This document shows positions 1 through 11,038 of a stretch of DNA of 64,000 bases, piece by piece. This DNA is from Cryptomeria japonica (Eukaryota; Streptophyta; Pinopsida; Cupressales; Cupressaceae): the NCBI RefSeq assembly GCF_030272615.1, contig NC_081412.1, forward strand, positions 103,342,796-103,406,795. Direction: 5' to 3'. The position numbers and the translations under genes are program-made. A model generated the notes under the pieces. The model worked only from the letters and a program-made list of their open reading frames with translations, searched no databases and had not been told where the DNA came from. How positions within the stretch are numbered: position 1 is the stretch's first letter; the number at the start of each line of letters is the position of its first letter.

Positions 1-3000
1 TGAGCAATGGCTAGAAATAGTGTTACACTAACACATTTGGGGCTCAATTTCGATGGCCTCTTGTCAAAATTCCAACTATTTTTCATTGGACTATTGACAA
101 ATGCAACCATCGAAAACTTGTAGTCAGACATTACAATAGTGTTTACCAATGTTGTAATTTTGACGGAACCAGACACTCTTCCGATGACTGCCATGACTGC
201 TCATCCGGCGAGAGAATGTCATTTGCCATGCAACATCCTTGTCTAATGTTTCCTAGATTAATGTCAGAATTCTGATGCCTATCCGATGAGAGAATACCAT
301 TGGACATACAACATCCTTGTCAAATGTTTCATTGATTGATCTCAGAATTTCGACGACAAACGGGAGCTATGCCCCAATGAGGATGGTTTATGTCTGACGG
401 TATAGTCGTCGATGCAAATTTAGGGGGCATTGAAATTCCGAGGATGATTTAATTTTTAAAAAATAAAAATAATACGCATGCCAATTATTTTTCATTGGGA
501 TGAGGATCAATCATGCATACAAGGTTGGTTGGGGTCTAGTTTCAAGAGATAGATGAGTCTAGCAATTCTACTAATGAGTATAACACAATATTTACATTAC
601 AAATTTGACTTTCAACTTGAGTCATGTCTAAGAAATTGAGGATTGGAGTTCTTACCCAACATATGTCAAGGTGATGTTGAAGTTCAAAGTTGGAACATGT
701 AGCTTGACTCATGTCAAAAATTTGTTACACATTGGGAGTTGAAGATATGAACAAACTAGTGCCAAGAGGAAAGGACAGAAGAAATCAGCCATACATTGAG
801 GGTCACTTTTGTTATTTAAATTATCTTATTTCAAAGAATAAGATGCATTTTGAAGTATTAAAGCTCTAAAGATGCACTTAATATTTCAAGAAGAATACAA
901 ACCATGATCGGCCTCATGTTATTCACAATAAGTTAAATAAAATAGTTGGTAAAAGAGATGAGTGGCTAGTGTAAACTAGAGTTTCCATGTTAAATTTAGA
1001 AGATCACTTTTGTAAGAGTTTTATTCCTCTTTTAAACAAGCCTATTTGTAGTGTTATGAATCAGAGGAGAGTATCCTTACCCTGCTATTTTTAACTTGTC
1101 TCTACCTTCACTCTTATAGGTTGTATAATTAATAAATAGACAAACAAGGAAAATTGAGGTTAACATAAAAATTATAATAATGCATGTGTCAAATTTCTCA
1201 CAAGACCTCTATCTCTAGCTATCATAAACTAACATATATTATCCTTAAACCATACACTTGCATATGAGTATTGTGGTTAGAAATAAGATAGTTTTGTAGT
1301 AGATTCTAAAATTTCTTCCTATTTTTGATATTCCACTTGCCTCTTTGCTCCTAAGAACTCAATCCTCTTTCTCATGTTCATGAGTTCACTCACATAAAAA
1401 TCTAATGACCATAACAATGGATTAGTCATAGGGTTTTACAGAGTTCCACCATCTTGAGACCCTCCTTGTCTAGCCATTTTTCTTATTATAGGAGTTTCAC
1501 TTTTGCTTTGTAATGAAAGATTTTTTTTGTCAAAAAAAGAAAATCTCCTTTCTCTTTCTTTTTTTACACCCTTTTATCTCACTGGTTGCCCACTAAATCA
1601 GGTATTTTAGTATTCATGTCTCTAGTTGTTTTTGGTACAATCATATTGAATCTTTTCTTTTGTGTCCACCTCATTTTTCAAGTCTATCTTCACCTCAAAA
1701 TCCCTTTATACTACTTCTCATTCAAAAACACCAACCCTTCCCCTAATTCCACTAGATTTTAGATAGAGTAATATGTTGTTATTGATGTCAATCAAAGATA
1801 CACCTAAATAAATAACAGAGTTTTTTGTAGATAAACTTTGACATGCTAAGGAAGAGTCTAGTCCAAGTATAGAATCATTATTGTATAATTCCACCTTGGA
1901 AATATGTTGAAGACCATGATTTAGCATTGCAGTAATCCAAAAAATAGGGAGTAAGTATTCACTACACAAAGTTGTACCATATCTTTTGAAATTCATATCC
2001 ATAATGTGTATTCGTAATGAATTAGTGCTTGTATGAGATATATATCAAAGATAATGAAATTGAATTTCTAAGTAAGATGAAACAAATAAGTACACATGTA
2101 AGAAGTGATTGGTAGTGATATCCTATCAATTTGGGACACCACCCATAGTAGTAAGTCGTGAGAATTTTGGCTAAGGCATTAATAGACTATATACTAAGGC
2201 TTAGACATAATATTTTGGTCCTCACTTCCCCACTTAGCAAGGTATCATCTTGGGGTTTACAAGTTAATTTTGTTGTGCTATTGAGATTTTATTTCTAGAA
2301 TTCAGGCCACGACTTCATTTGTAAACCGTAGAGTTTATTATGCATTGGACTATGCCAAGGCAGAGAAAAAGGTATCAAAATACTTGTTAAAATGCTCTAT
2401 ATTCCACTATACTATTTGGCCTAGTCATGTTTCCTTGATGATATTTTAATGAATGTCTAATATATATTCTATCCAAGTTCAGTATGGTGTGTTTTACTAC
2501 AAGTTTAGTTTTTCATAGTGCCCAAGTGAAATATTAAAAGAGATGTATGCAAAGTTTATTAGAAAAGGGTGAAAGTGTATATATCTTGATCTACATAGTG
2601 ATATTCATCTCCTTTCAATACCACAAACAACTCAAGCTTGTCTGTTAGGGTAGCTAATGAGTGATGGGTTGACTAGCCATTATTTTTCATATCTGTGTTT
2701 TGATTCCTTGTGTCCACACTACTTTGGGAATTTACATCAAGATATGTTTGGGCCTATCTGAATTTTTAACCAAAACACATTATCTTTCATGGGCTATGAG
2801 TTTTGTGGTTGACTTATGTAATGCTCTACACATTTCATCTACTGTTGAACTATATTTGATATTTTTGACACTTGCAAAGATTATTTATTGTGGCCATCTA
2901 ATGAAATAATTTCATGTCTCATATGCATATCATCTTCGAGCCAACATAATTTAAATTTTGAAAATTACGGTGGATAAGTACATATATAGAATATCAAAAT
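1..3000 (+). mobile_element. Unit A body of a non-autonomous copia-related LTR element (cut by window start)
   Basis: This segment is repeated, with only scattered substitutions and small indels, at 6650-9066 plus 16466-17166, so it is one unit of a larger dispersed element. The first bases (TGAGCAATGG then AGAAATAGTGTTAC) match the leader and gag start of the Ty1/copia element at 40585-40610, which gives the orientation and the family relationship. No gag or pol motif can be read; the only longer frame shared by both units (minus strand, about 1718-2002 and 8452-8679, beginning MDMNFKRYGTT) matches nothing I recognise and may be chance. I infer a non-autonomous derivative that keeps copia leader and LTR ends around an unrelated body. 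It is continuous to the left of the window. Confidence 0.6.
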
Positions 3001-3549
3001 TGTTAGAGAAAATAAAGAAGAGTGTGCAAAGAATGTGCAAATGCTGAAGGCAGTGAGGCAGAAGTAGTTAATGGTGCAAAACCAAAAATAATTATCTACT
3101 GATTAGAGGAGTAAAACCATTAATTATATCCATTCAATTGTTCCTGAATTATTCTTTATGGTATTCTTCCTTTCTTATGTTGATGGCGTAAAAGAAGTAT
3201 TTATATTTCAGGAATCTAGTGTTTCCTTGGGTTGTAGCCCTTAGAAAAAACCTGTAAAACTATTCAAATTACTGTGAGGCTAGATTTGGATAGTAGGTCC
3301 AAGTAGCTTTATCATCGCAATATTTCTCTTGTTGGGTTTTATCATGTAAATCTAGTGTTATCCTGTGCAATTGTGTTGTTGTCTCTATTATTTTAGCTTT
3401 AAATTAATACGAATATGCTTAGTTATGAGGTAAAGGTTTGAACATAATATGTTATAAAAGCTTTAAGATTTAAGATACGGATTCACTACTATGTCGTTAG
3501 GTGCTCATCAGTAGCTGACACATCGAAGGCATACTACCGGGAGGTGGCA
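3001..3549 (+). repeat. LTR of unit A, shared junction between units A and B
   Basis: It starts TGTTAGAG and ends GGTGGCA, directly followed by a primer-binding site, as expected for the 3' boundary of an LTR. Its last ~70 bases (around 3487-3549, including CGGGAGGTGGCA) resemble 44605-44672 in the 3' LTR of the copia element. The right boundary is well supported by the adjoining PBS. The left boundary is only a guess from the TGTTAG start, because no clear polypurine tract precedes it. A diverged copy lies at 17167-17643. Confidence 0.5.
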
Positions 3550-3551
3550 AT

Positions 3552-3559
3552 TGGTATCA
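3552..3559 (+). other. Left half of a primer-binding site split by an insertion
   Basis: TGGTATCA here, followed after the 3560-6618 insertion and its target duplication by GAGC at 6624-6627, makes TGGTATCAGAGC. That is the classic initiator-methionine tRNA primer site of plant copia elements; the same 12 bases occur intact at 40536-40547 and 44675-44686. Confidence 0.75.
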
Positions 3560-6500
3560 TGTAAAGACATCAATCTAGGATCTAACCCTAAACTACTCTT
3601 TATTCATAAATAAACTTAAATTTTAAATTTTAAGCATATTTTATACAAGATATAAGAAAACATCGAATATGGATATAAAAACATTCATAGATATATCATT
3701 ATAATGCAAATGAATAATACAATTTTCTCACTTAGAAGTCCTTATTTCCTACTTAGGCTTCCAAATTGCCTTAAAAATATACAAGAAGATGCATCCGTTG
3801 ATCTTTAGTCTGAGTCGCTTCCTTCAATCCTTTGAACACAGACGAGAACAAGAATCAAGCGCTTTTTCCACCCAACCTTGAAGCTTACACTTCCTCGGAA
3901 TTCTTGGTCAATCAAGAATACTCGACCCTGCATGAATTGGTTTAACCAAAGAATTCGAAAGCAAGAGGGAATCTGGTGCATCCCTAGATAATATATGCAT
4001 TTTCATTTTTCTACTTCATTCTAAGAAACAAGCATTCACTATCATACTAGGATGTGGTAGAGAGCATAAATAAGGAATTTCCATAATTTTCTACGGATAA
4101 TTTAAATAATAACTCAGCCAAGTATAATGCCATGCACAACAAAATAATAGTTGGAAAAAGCAACTATTCTCCCTAAAAATATCCACATTCGGCACCCACC
4201 CCGAAAGGTAATTTTCTAACTCAAGCTTAACCCTAGCTTGGTTCCCTCAAACACAAATTCAATTGAGAATACAATCTTTCTTTTTAAACAAAAATAGAGA
4301 TGTCATTTTCCTTACTAATCATTACCTGTCTAATATATCTATTGAAGACAATCTTTCATATTTTGGAAAACGATAAACTTTCATAAGCAATAATCTCATA
4401 ATCAATCTTTCAACTAAATAAGGTACATGAAAAAGAAGGTTTTATACATGTATGAATTTAATCTCATATATAACCAAAAAGTATGCAAACACATTCTTAA
4501 AATAGAATTAGAACTAATTATTTTGGATAAAATATGTTATTAACAATTAGTTAACATCTTTTTCTCTATATTCTTTTCTTCTATTCTAAAATGATTTACA
4601 ATGCATTTCTAATAGGATAATGACATATGAAACAAATTTGGATGATCATACCTAATATCTAAAGCTTCTAATTCTATACATTCTCATACCAAATAATAAC
4701 AAATAATAACCATAAACAAGGAATTCTGACCTCTTGTAAACTTGGTCCGGTTTGTACGACCTTGACGTTCTTTCATCAAATAGTTCCTCGCCTTCTTCGC
4801 AAGTCTCTCTCAAAACTATTCCTATCAAATCTATCTCTATTCTATTTATCTCTTCGATATTATCAAAGTATCTTCTCCTCTACTCTATCATTCTCTTCTT
4901 GATTCTCTCGTCCTTTCTTGCTAGTGAAGAAAAGATGATCCTTTCTTCTATCTTCTCCCTCTATTTATCTAATTTTCCCTAAGATTACTCCTTTATTAAG
5001 GGCTCGGTGATTGCAAAGGTTTAGAAATCTTTTACCTTCATCTCCTCTTACTCTTCCATGTCTGAGAGAGATGGCATCTTTTGTTATATTTCTGCTATTA
5101 TTGTGCAAGATTAACACCACGATAGTAGTCTATCTCTACGTTACCTCCACAATATGACTTCATCCCTAAGTTATCTGCTGCTTCTATTCTCCCTTGATCA
5201 TGTTTACAATAGTTCTTATCGGTCAAATAGGGAGGTTGGAAGATGTAACAAGCTCTTATGTGTTTGTATTTCACAATTTCCTTACTATCTCTACTAGGCC
5301 TACGCCACGTTGAAGCTCACTTTGCTTGGTTTATGCCACCACTACGGTTCTTTCTCTTCCTACGTGGGATGGAGAAGTAAACTGAGGTTTCAAACATGTG
5401 CAATGGCAATTTTATCGCTCCATGCAAGGCCATGTTCCCTATTTTTTTTGCTCCAAGTTATCTAAACTATTTGCATGCTATTTACCCACATTGGAACTCT
5501 TAATTATGCACTTAATTTCACTAGTCTATGCATTTTCTAACATTAACCATGGTCTATTTCCTTCTCATGCAAAGTTCCCACATTAAAATCATCCAATCCA
5601 TGAATTTAGTCGCTAGTTTTTGCATCACTAATGTTAACTAAAGTCTCTGTTTTAAGTTTCAATGTTTGCATGCCATCAACTCCACATTAAAATCCTCAAA
5701 TTTCTGCATTTTGGCCATGCATTAGTTAAATGGAGTCTAAGCGGCCTCCCTTAGGACATGCGACATAGTCTCTTATCAAATAAAACTATCCTGCCACCTT
5801 TTAAAATGTGACTAACTAATATAAATAATAAACTTAGAAATATTTAAAGTTTATAATTTATATTCCTAATTTAATATATATATTAATATTCATAATATGT
5901 TTTATGTAATCGCTTTTATATCGTACGACCATTTCCATAATGATTAAATTTACAATTTCACCTAAATATTTATATATGTAATCGATAAATTTCAAGTTTC
6001 CTACCATCTATATAACAATGACTAATCAATTTGTAAACTACGTCATATAATTCAATTTATTTAACGACTAATTAATCATACTAAAATATTCAATATAAAT
6101 CATGAACTATATTCACTTTTGAATATACAAGTTTATAATCTATTCCTAATTCGTACGACTAAAATGTAATTCCGAAAACCAAACATAATCGATAATTTCA
6201 CACAAAGCAAATGAAATCATGGAATCGCTATATAATTCAATCATTAATAAATTTTTCATCCTATATGGTCGAATTTAACATAATATTTCATTCATAAATG
6301 CAAAGATAAATGTATATGCAAATGTGGTGTGTGAGATTCCCTTTTTCCATCGAAGTCATTTAGTTAAAAACATTTCTACCTGATTCGTGTTCTCGCCTTC
6401 GACCTCCTTCACCTGATCCTGCATTACTTGCACTCAAAAGTTTATCAGTATTGACAAACCCAAAAGAATATTAAATGTCGAATTTCATATCAATTGCAAG

Positions 6501-6618
6501 AGTAAAAATGCATACAATATTTCCTCACACTAGATTATGAATGATCTAATCTATTTTAATTTCAAAATCACATTAAATCTTTAAAATGCACATTATTAAA
6601 AAAAAATGATTCGTGACA
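3560..6618. mobile_element. Solo-LTR-like insertion, 3059 bp, with 5-bp target duplication
   Basis: The segment begins TGTAAAGACA and ends ATTCGTGACA (TG...CA termini) and is flanked by TATCA at 3555-3559 and again at 6619-6623. Removing one TATCA and the insert restores a continuous primer-binding site and leader, so both edges are fixed independently. I find no terminal direct repeat, PBS, polypurine tract or coding region inside, so a solo LTR of a long-LTR (probably gypsy-type) element is the simplest reading; orientation is not determined. The middle (about 4750-5400) is rich in CT-type tracts, the rest is AT-rich. Confidence 0.65.
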
Positions 6619-6623
6619 TATCA

Positions 6624-9066
6624 GAGCATAGCTTATTTGTGTAGAAGTTGTTTTCTTTTAGAAGTGAGCAATGGCTGAAAATAGTGTTACACTAGTACAT
6701 TTGGGGCCCAATTCTAATGGCCTCTTGTCGGAACTCTGACTATTTTTCATTGGACTGTCAACAAAAGCAGCCGTCAAAAACTTGTAGTTAGACATAACAA
6801 CAGTATTTGCCAACATTGTAATTTCGATGGAACCCAACACTCTTTCGATGGTGGCCATGACCGCTCATCCGGTGAGAGAATTTCATCGAGCATACAACAT
6901 CCTCATCGGATGTTTCCTAGATGAACGTCGGAATTTCGATGCCCGTCTAACAAGAGAATACCATCGGACATACAACATCCTTGTTAGATGTTTCATTGGT
7001 TGACATCAGAATTCTGATGGCAAACAGGAACTATGCACCAATGAGGATGTTTTATGTATGACGGTATAGTCATCAATGAAAATTTAGAGGGCATCAAAAT
7101 TTTGAGGATGATCTAATTTAAAAAATAAAAACTAATACGCATGCCAATTATTTTTCATTGGGATGAGGATCAATCATGCATACAAGGTTGGTTGGGGTTT
7201 AGTTGCAAGAGCTAGATGAGTCTAGCAATTCTACTAATGAGTATACCACAACATTTACATTACAAATTTGACTTGAAACTTGAGTCATGTCTAATAAATT
7301 GAGGATTGGAGTTCTTACCCAACATATGTCAAGGTGATGTTGAAGTTCAAAGTTGGAACATGTAGCTTGACTCATGTCAAAAATTTGTTGCGCATTGGGA
7401 GTTGAAGATATGAACAAACTAGTGCCAAGAGGAAAGGATAGAAGAAATCAGCCATACATTGAGGGTCACTTTTGTTATTTGAATTATCTTATTTCAAAGA
7501 ATAAGATGCATTTTGAAGTATTAAAGCTCTAAAGATGCACTTAATATTTCAAGAAGAATACAAACCATGATCAGCCTCATGTTATTCACAATAAGTTAAA
7601 TAAAATAGTTGGTAAAAGAGATGAGTGGCTGGTGTAAACTAGAGTGTCCATGTTAAATTTAGAAGATCACTTTTGTAAGAGTTTTATTCCTCTTTAACGT
7701 AAGCCTATTTGTAGTGTTATGAATCAAAGGAGAGTATCCTTACCCTGCTATTTATTAACTTGTCTCTACCTTCACTCTTATAGGTTGTATAATTCATAAA
7801 TAGACAAACAAGGAAAATTGAGGTTAACATAAAAATTTTAATAATGGGTGTGTCAAATTTCTCACAAGACCCCTATATCTAGCTATCATGAACTAACATA
7901 TATTATCCTTAAACCATACACTTGCATATGAGTATTGTGGTTAGAAATAAGATAGTTTTGTAGTAGATTCTAAAATTTCTTCCTACTTTTGATATTCAAC
8001 TTGCCCCTTTGCTTCTAAGAACTCAATCCTCTTTCTCATGTTCATGAGTTCACTTACATAAAAATCTAATGACCATAACAATGGATTAGTCATAGGGCTT
8101 TACAGAGTTCCACCATCTTGAGACCCTTCTTGTCTAGCCATTTTTCTTATTATAAGAGTTTCCCTTTTGCTTTGTAATGAAACATGTTTTTTGTCAAAAA
8201 GAAAAAAATCTCCTTTCTCTTTCTTTTTTACACCCTTTTATCTCACTAGTTGTGCACTGAATGAGGCATTTTAGTATTCATGTTTCTAGTTGTTTTTGGT
8301 ACAATCATATTAAATCTTTTCTTTTGTGTCCACCTCATTTTTCAAGTCTATCTTCAGTTCAAAATCCCTTTATACTACTTCTCATTCAAAAACACCAACC
8401 CTTCCCCTGATTCCACTAGATTTCAGATAGAGTAATATGTTGTTATTGATGTCAAATCATGATGTCAATCAAAGATACACCTAAATAAATAAGGGAGTTT
8501 TTTGTAGATAAACTTTGACATGCTAAGGAAGAGTCTAGTGCACGTATAGCATCATTATGGTATAATTCAACCTTGGAAATATGTTGAAGACAAAGATTTA
8601 GCATTGCATTAATCCAAAAAATAGGGAGGAAGTATTCACTACACAGAGTTGTACCATATCTTTTGAAATTCATATCCATAATGTGTATTCAAATGAATTA
8701 GTTCTTGTATGAGATATATATCAAAGATAATCGAATTGAATGTCTAAGTAAGATGCAACAATAAGTACACATGTAAGAAGTGATTGGTAGTGATACCCTA
8801 TCAATTTGGGACACCACTCATAGTGGTAAGTCATGGGAAGTTTGACTAAGGCATTAACAGACTATATACTAAGGCTCTAACATAATATTCTGGTCCTCAC
8901 TTCCCCACTTAGCAAGGTATCATCTTGGGGTTTACAAGTTAATTTTGTTGTGCTATTGAGATTTTATTTCTAGAGTTTAGGCCACGACTTCTTTTGCAAA
9001 CCATGTTAGAGTTTATTATGCATTGGACTACGCCACGACAAAGAAAAAGGTATCAAAATACTTGTT
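6624..9066 (+). mobile_element. Unit B of the copia-related element, first part
   Basis: It opens with the rest of the primer-binding site (GAGC), a leader that matches the copia leader at 40545-40590, and the gag-like start TGAGCAATGG at 6665, then runs parallel to unit A positions 1-2388. It is broken at 9066 by the LINE and continues at 16466. Unit B follows the LTR of unit A with no second LTR between, so A and B share one LTR. This is the structure left by unequal recombination between LTRs. Confidence 0.6.
9051..9066 (+). repeat. Left copy of 16-bp LINE target-site duplication
   Basis: The 16 bases TATCAAAATACTTGTT here recur at 16466-16481 on the other side of the LINE. In unit A they occur once (2373-2388) in unbroken sequence, which is the empty site. 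Confidence 0.9.
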
Positions 9067-9259
9067 TTTGATTAAGGTAAAAATAGGTTTTGAAGGGGCC
9101 CTGAAACCCTTTTACAAAATATCCTTACGAGGGAAAAGCATTAAGAAACCAAAAGGAACATACATAAGAAAAACCAACATAGCAACTAGAAAAAACTAGC
9201 AAGAAAGCCCCAAAAAACCAACGACAACCGGCCAATCCAGACAAAGCACAGAAAGGGAA
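9067..9259 (-). other. LINE 3' untranslated tail
   Basis: A short segment between the ORF3 stop and the target duplication. On the element's strand it ends with a short A run after TTAATC. The second LINE (ending near 60312) also ends with TTTATC followed by an A run, so the tail type is shared. No long poly(A) is present. Confidence 0.7.
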
Positions 9260-11038
9260 CTATTTTATGTTTTTCAGGGCATTAGCTAAGTTACTGCTAA
9301 TCCCATACAGTTCTTTGATATTATCCCTAAGATTAGGGATTTCCTTAGTAGATGCCACAACTGCTTTCTTCAAGCTCACCCTAGTTCTCTTAGTCGCTCC
9401 ATGAGGAGTAGATTCCCCAATCCCAGTCTTGATAGCATCTTTATCAATATTGAGGTCCACCACTGGTTTGAGAGAGATGGATCTTTCAAGGACCTTACAG
9501 ATTTCCTCTAGGTTCTTTGCAATAACAGTCAAGATATTCGGAATCATTCCCAACAGGTTTTTCATTGCCGCTTTACCTTCTTCCAGATACTCAATCTGAG
9601 CTTCCATATTCTTATCTTTTTCCTCCATGTCCTACTTCCATTGTTTCTTGTTCCTATCATCTTCCTTCCTTTTCTCATCCATCTGCTTCCCATTTTTTTC
9701 CAAATTCTTCAAATTGTCATAAGTCCACCTATCAAAACCCAATCTAGCCTCGGTAAGGTTTTTGAGGTTATCCGGGAATAACCCTTCTCCAGCATCCTCC
9801 TTATCCTTACTCAGACTATCCTTAGTCATTTCCTTCTCGAGTTCCTTTTTCTTCTCCTTCTTAGAATCCATTTCTTTTTCCTCATTAATCTTATCATCCT
9901 TCTCCACCATAGAGTGGCTTTTGACATTGCCTAAGCTAGCACTATGAATTGGACTATCTTGGTTGGACACATCCTCAACTTCATCTTCCTCTGCTCCCAC
10001 ATCCTCATCTTTCCAACTTTCCTCACCTCTAGACTCATCTGTTTCCATTTCACTGCCATCTTTTTTGGTATCCTCTATATCATTCTTGCCCTCTTGGGTT
10101 TTCATCCCAGTAGCACTCTTGCTCTTTTTGCTCTGAGTCGACTCTTCCTTGTTGGGTCCACCTTCTTCCAGCTTTCTCTTGCCTTTCCCTAGAGAAGCAG
10201 ACAATCTCTTGTTTTCCTGAATGGCAAGGATTTTGCAGTGCTCATAAATGAGCAGAATGAGGTCACAATGAAGCACCGAGTTCAAAGGATTCTTGTTGTG
10301 TTTGTTGAGAGACCTCAACAAAGACCTGAAGAGGTAGTATGGTAGGGAAACCCTTTTATCATGCCTAAAGTGGTTTAATAGCAGAAAATGATAAGTATGG
10401 GCCCTAGTAAAATGACCCTCCATTGTTATGTATTCCATTATAGCATTCAACACACAACCCCTGATTTTCTTGATGTTGGAGGCATCATAATAACCCCCTA
10501 TGGCTTTACCAATTTTAGCCCTCTCCTTCTTCTTACACATTAAAAGTTTAACCGCATTATTGGAAACTTTAAAATCTCTAAACAAATTGAGACCTGAGTG
10601 GGGCATACCTGTTACAGTCACAATGATGCCCGCATCCAATTTGAACCTCACATCATGGATTTTAAAAGACCTATTACTCCAATTTTCAGTTATTTTGGAA
10701 ACTGCAAGATTAACCCTACCTTTATCATAATCAACCAACTTCCCCATAAAATTCACCAAGGACTCTTTTTCTAGCTTTGTCCATACTTTTGGCATTTCCT
10801 TCCATCTGGATATGTTATTTGGTTCCTCCCTCCTTAGATCCCCTCCCATATTCAATTTCAAAATGTCACCTCTGTTCTTCTGCAAACTTAGAGCTTCTTT
10901 CCCGTTGTCTCTCAAAATTTTAAAAATGTTAACCCACAAAGTGTGTGGAGGGTTAATATCTTTGATTACGATTCTACCACTTTGCCAAGTAATCATAACC
11001 TTTCTATAAATGCATAAATTACTCATTTCAACTATCAT
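9260..11038 (-). pseudogene. LINE ORF3: unrecognised ~591-residue protein with one in-frame stop
   Basis: The reading frame opens with ATG at 11038 and runs 593 codons to 9260, interrupted only by one TAG at 9632-9634. Its ATG lies inside the last codons of ORF2: the 11 bases ATGATAGTTGA hold both the ORF3 start and the ORF2 stop (TGA, 11028-11030), in different frames. The first ~250 residues look globular (for example FKIHDVRFKLDAGI, then YITMEGHFTRAHTYHFLLL). Next comes a lysine/glutamate-rich stretch with basic clusters such as KGKRKLEE and KKSKS, then a likely coiled-coil C-terminus. I do not recognise the family, although the N-terminal part resembles in style the domains of uncertain role in other plant retroelement proteins. 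Frame retention over 1.8 kb beside a stop-ridden ORF2 is notable. A role in nucleic-acid binding is only a guess. Confidence 0.75.

Noticed and set aside
1718-2002. Minus-strand 94-codon frame, also present at 8452-8679, as a possible conserved gene
   Set aside because: The conservation is that of the whole repeat unit; no motif recognised and the second copy is truncated.
4752-4982. 76-codon serine-rich frame inside the solo-LTR-like insert
   Set aside because: Derived from a CT-rich tract; no motif and no support for expression.
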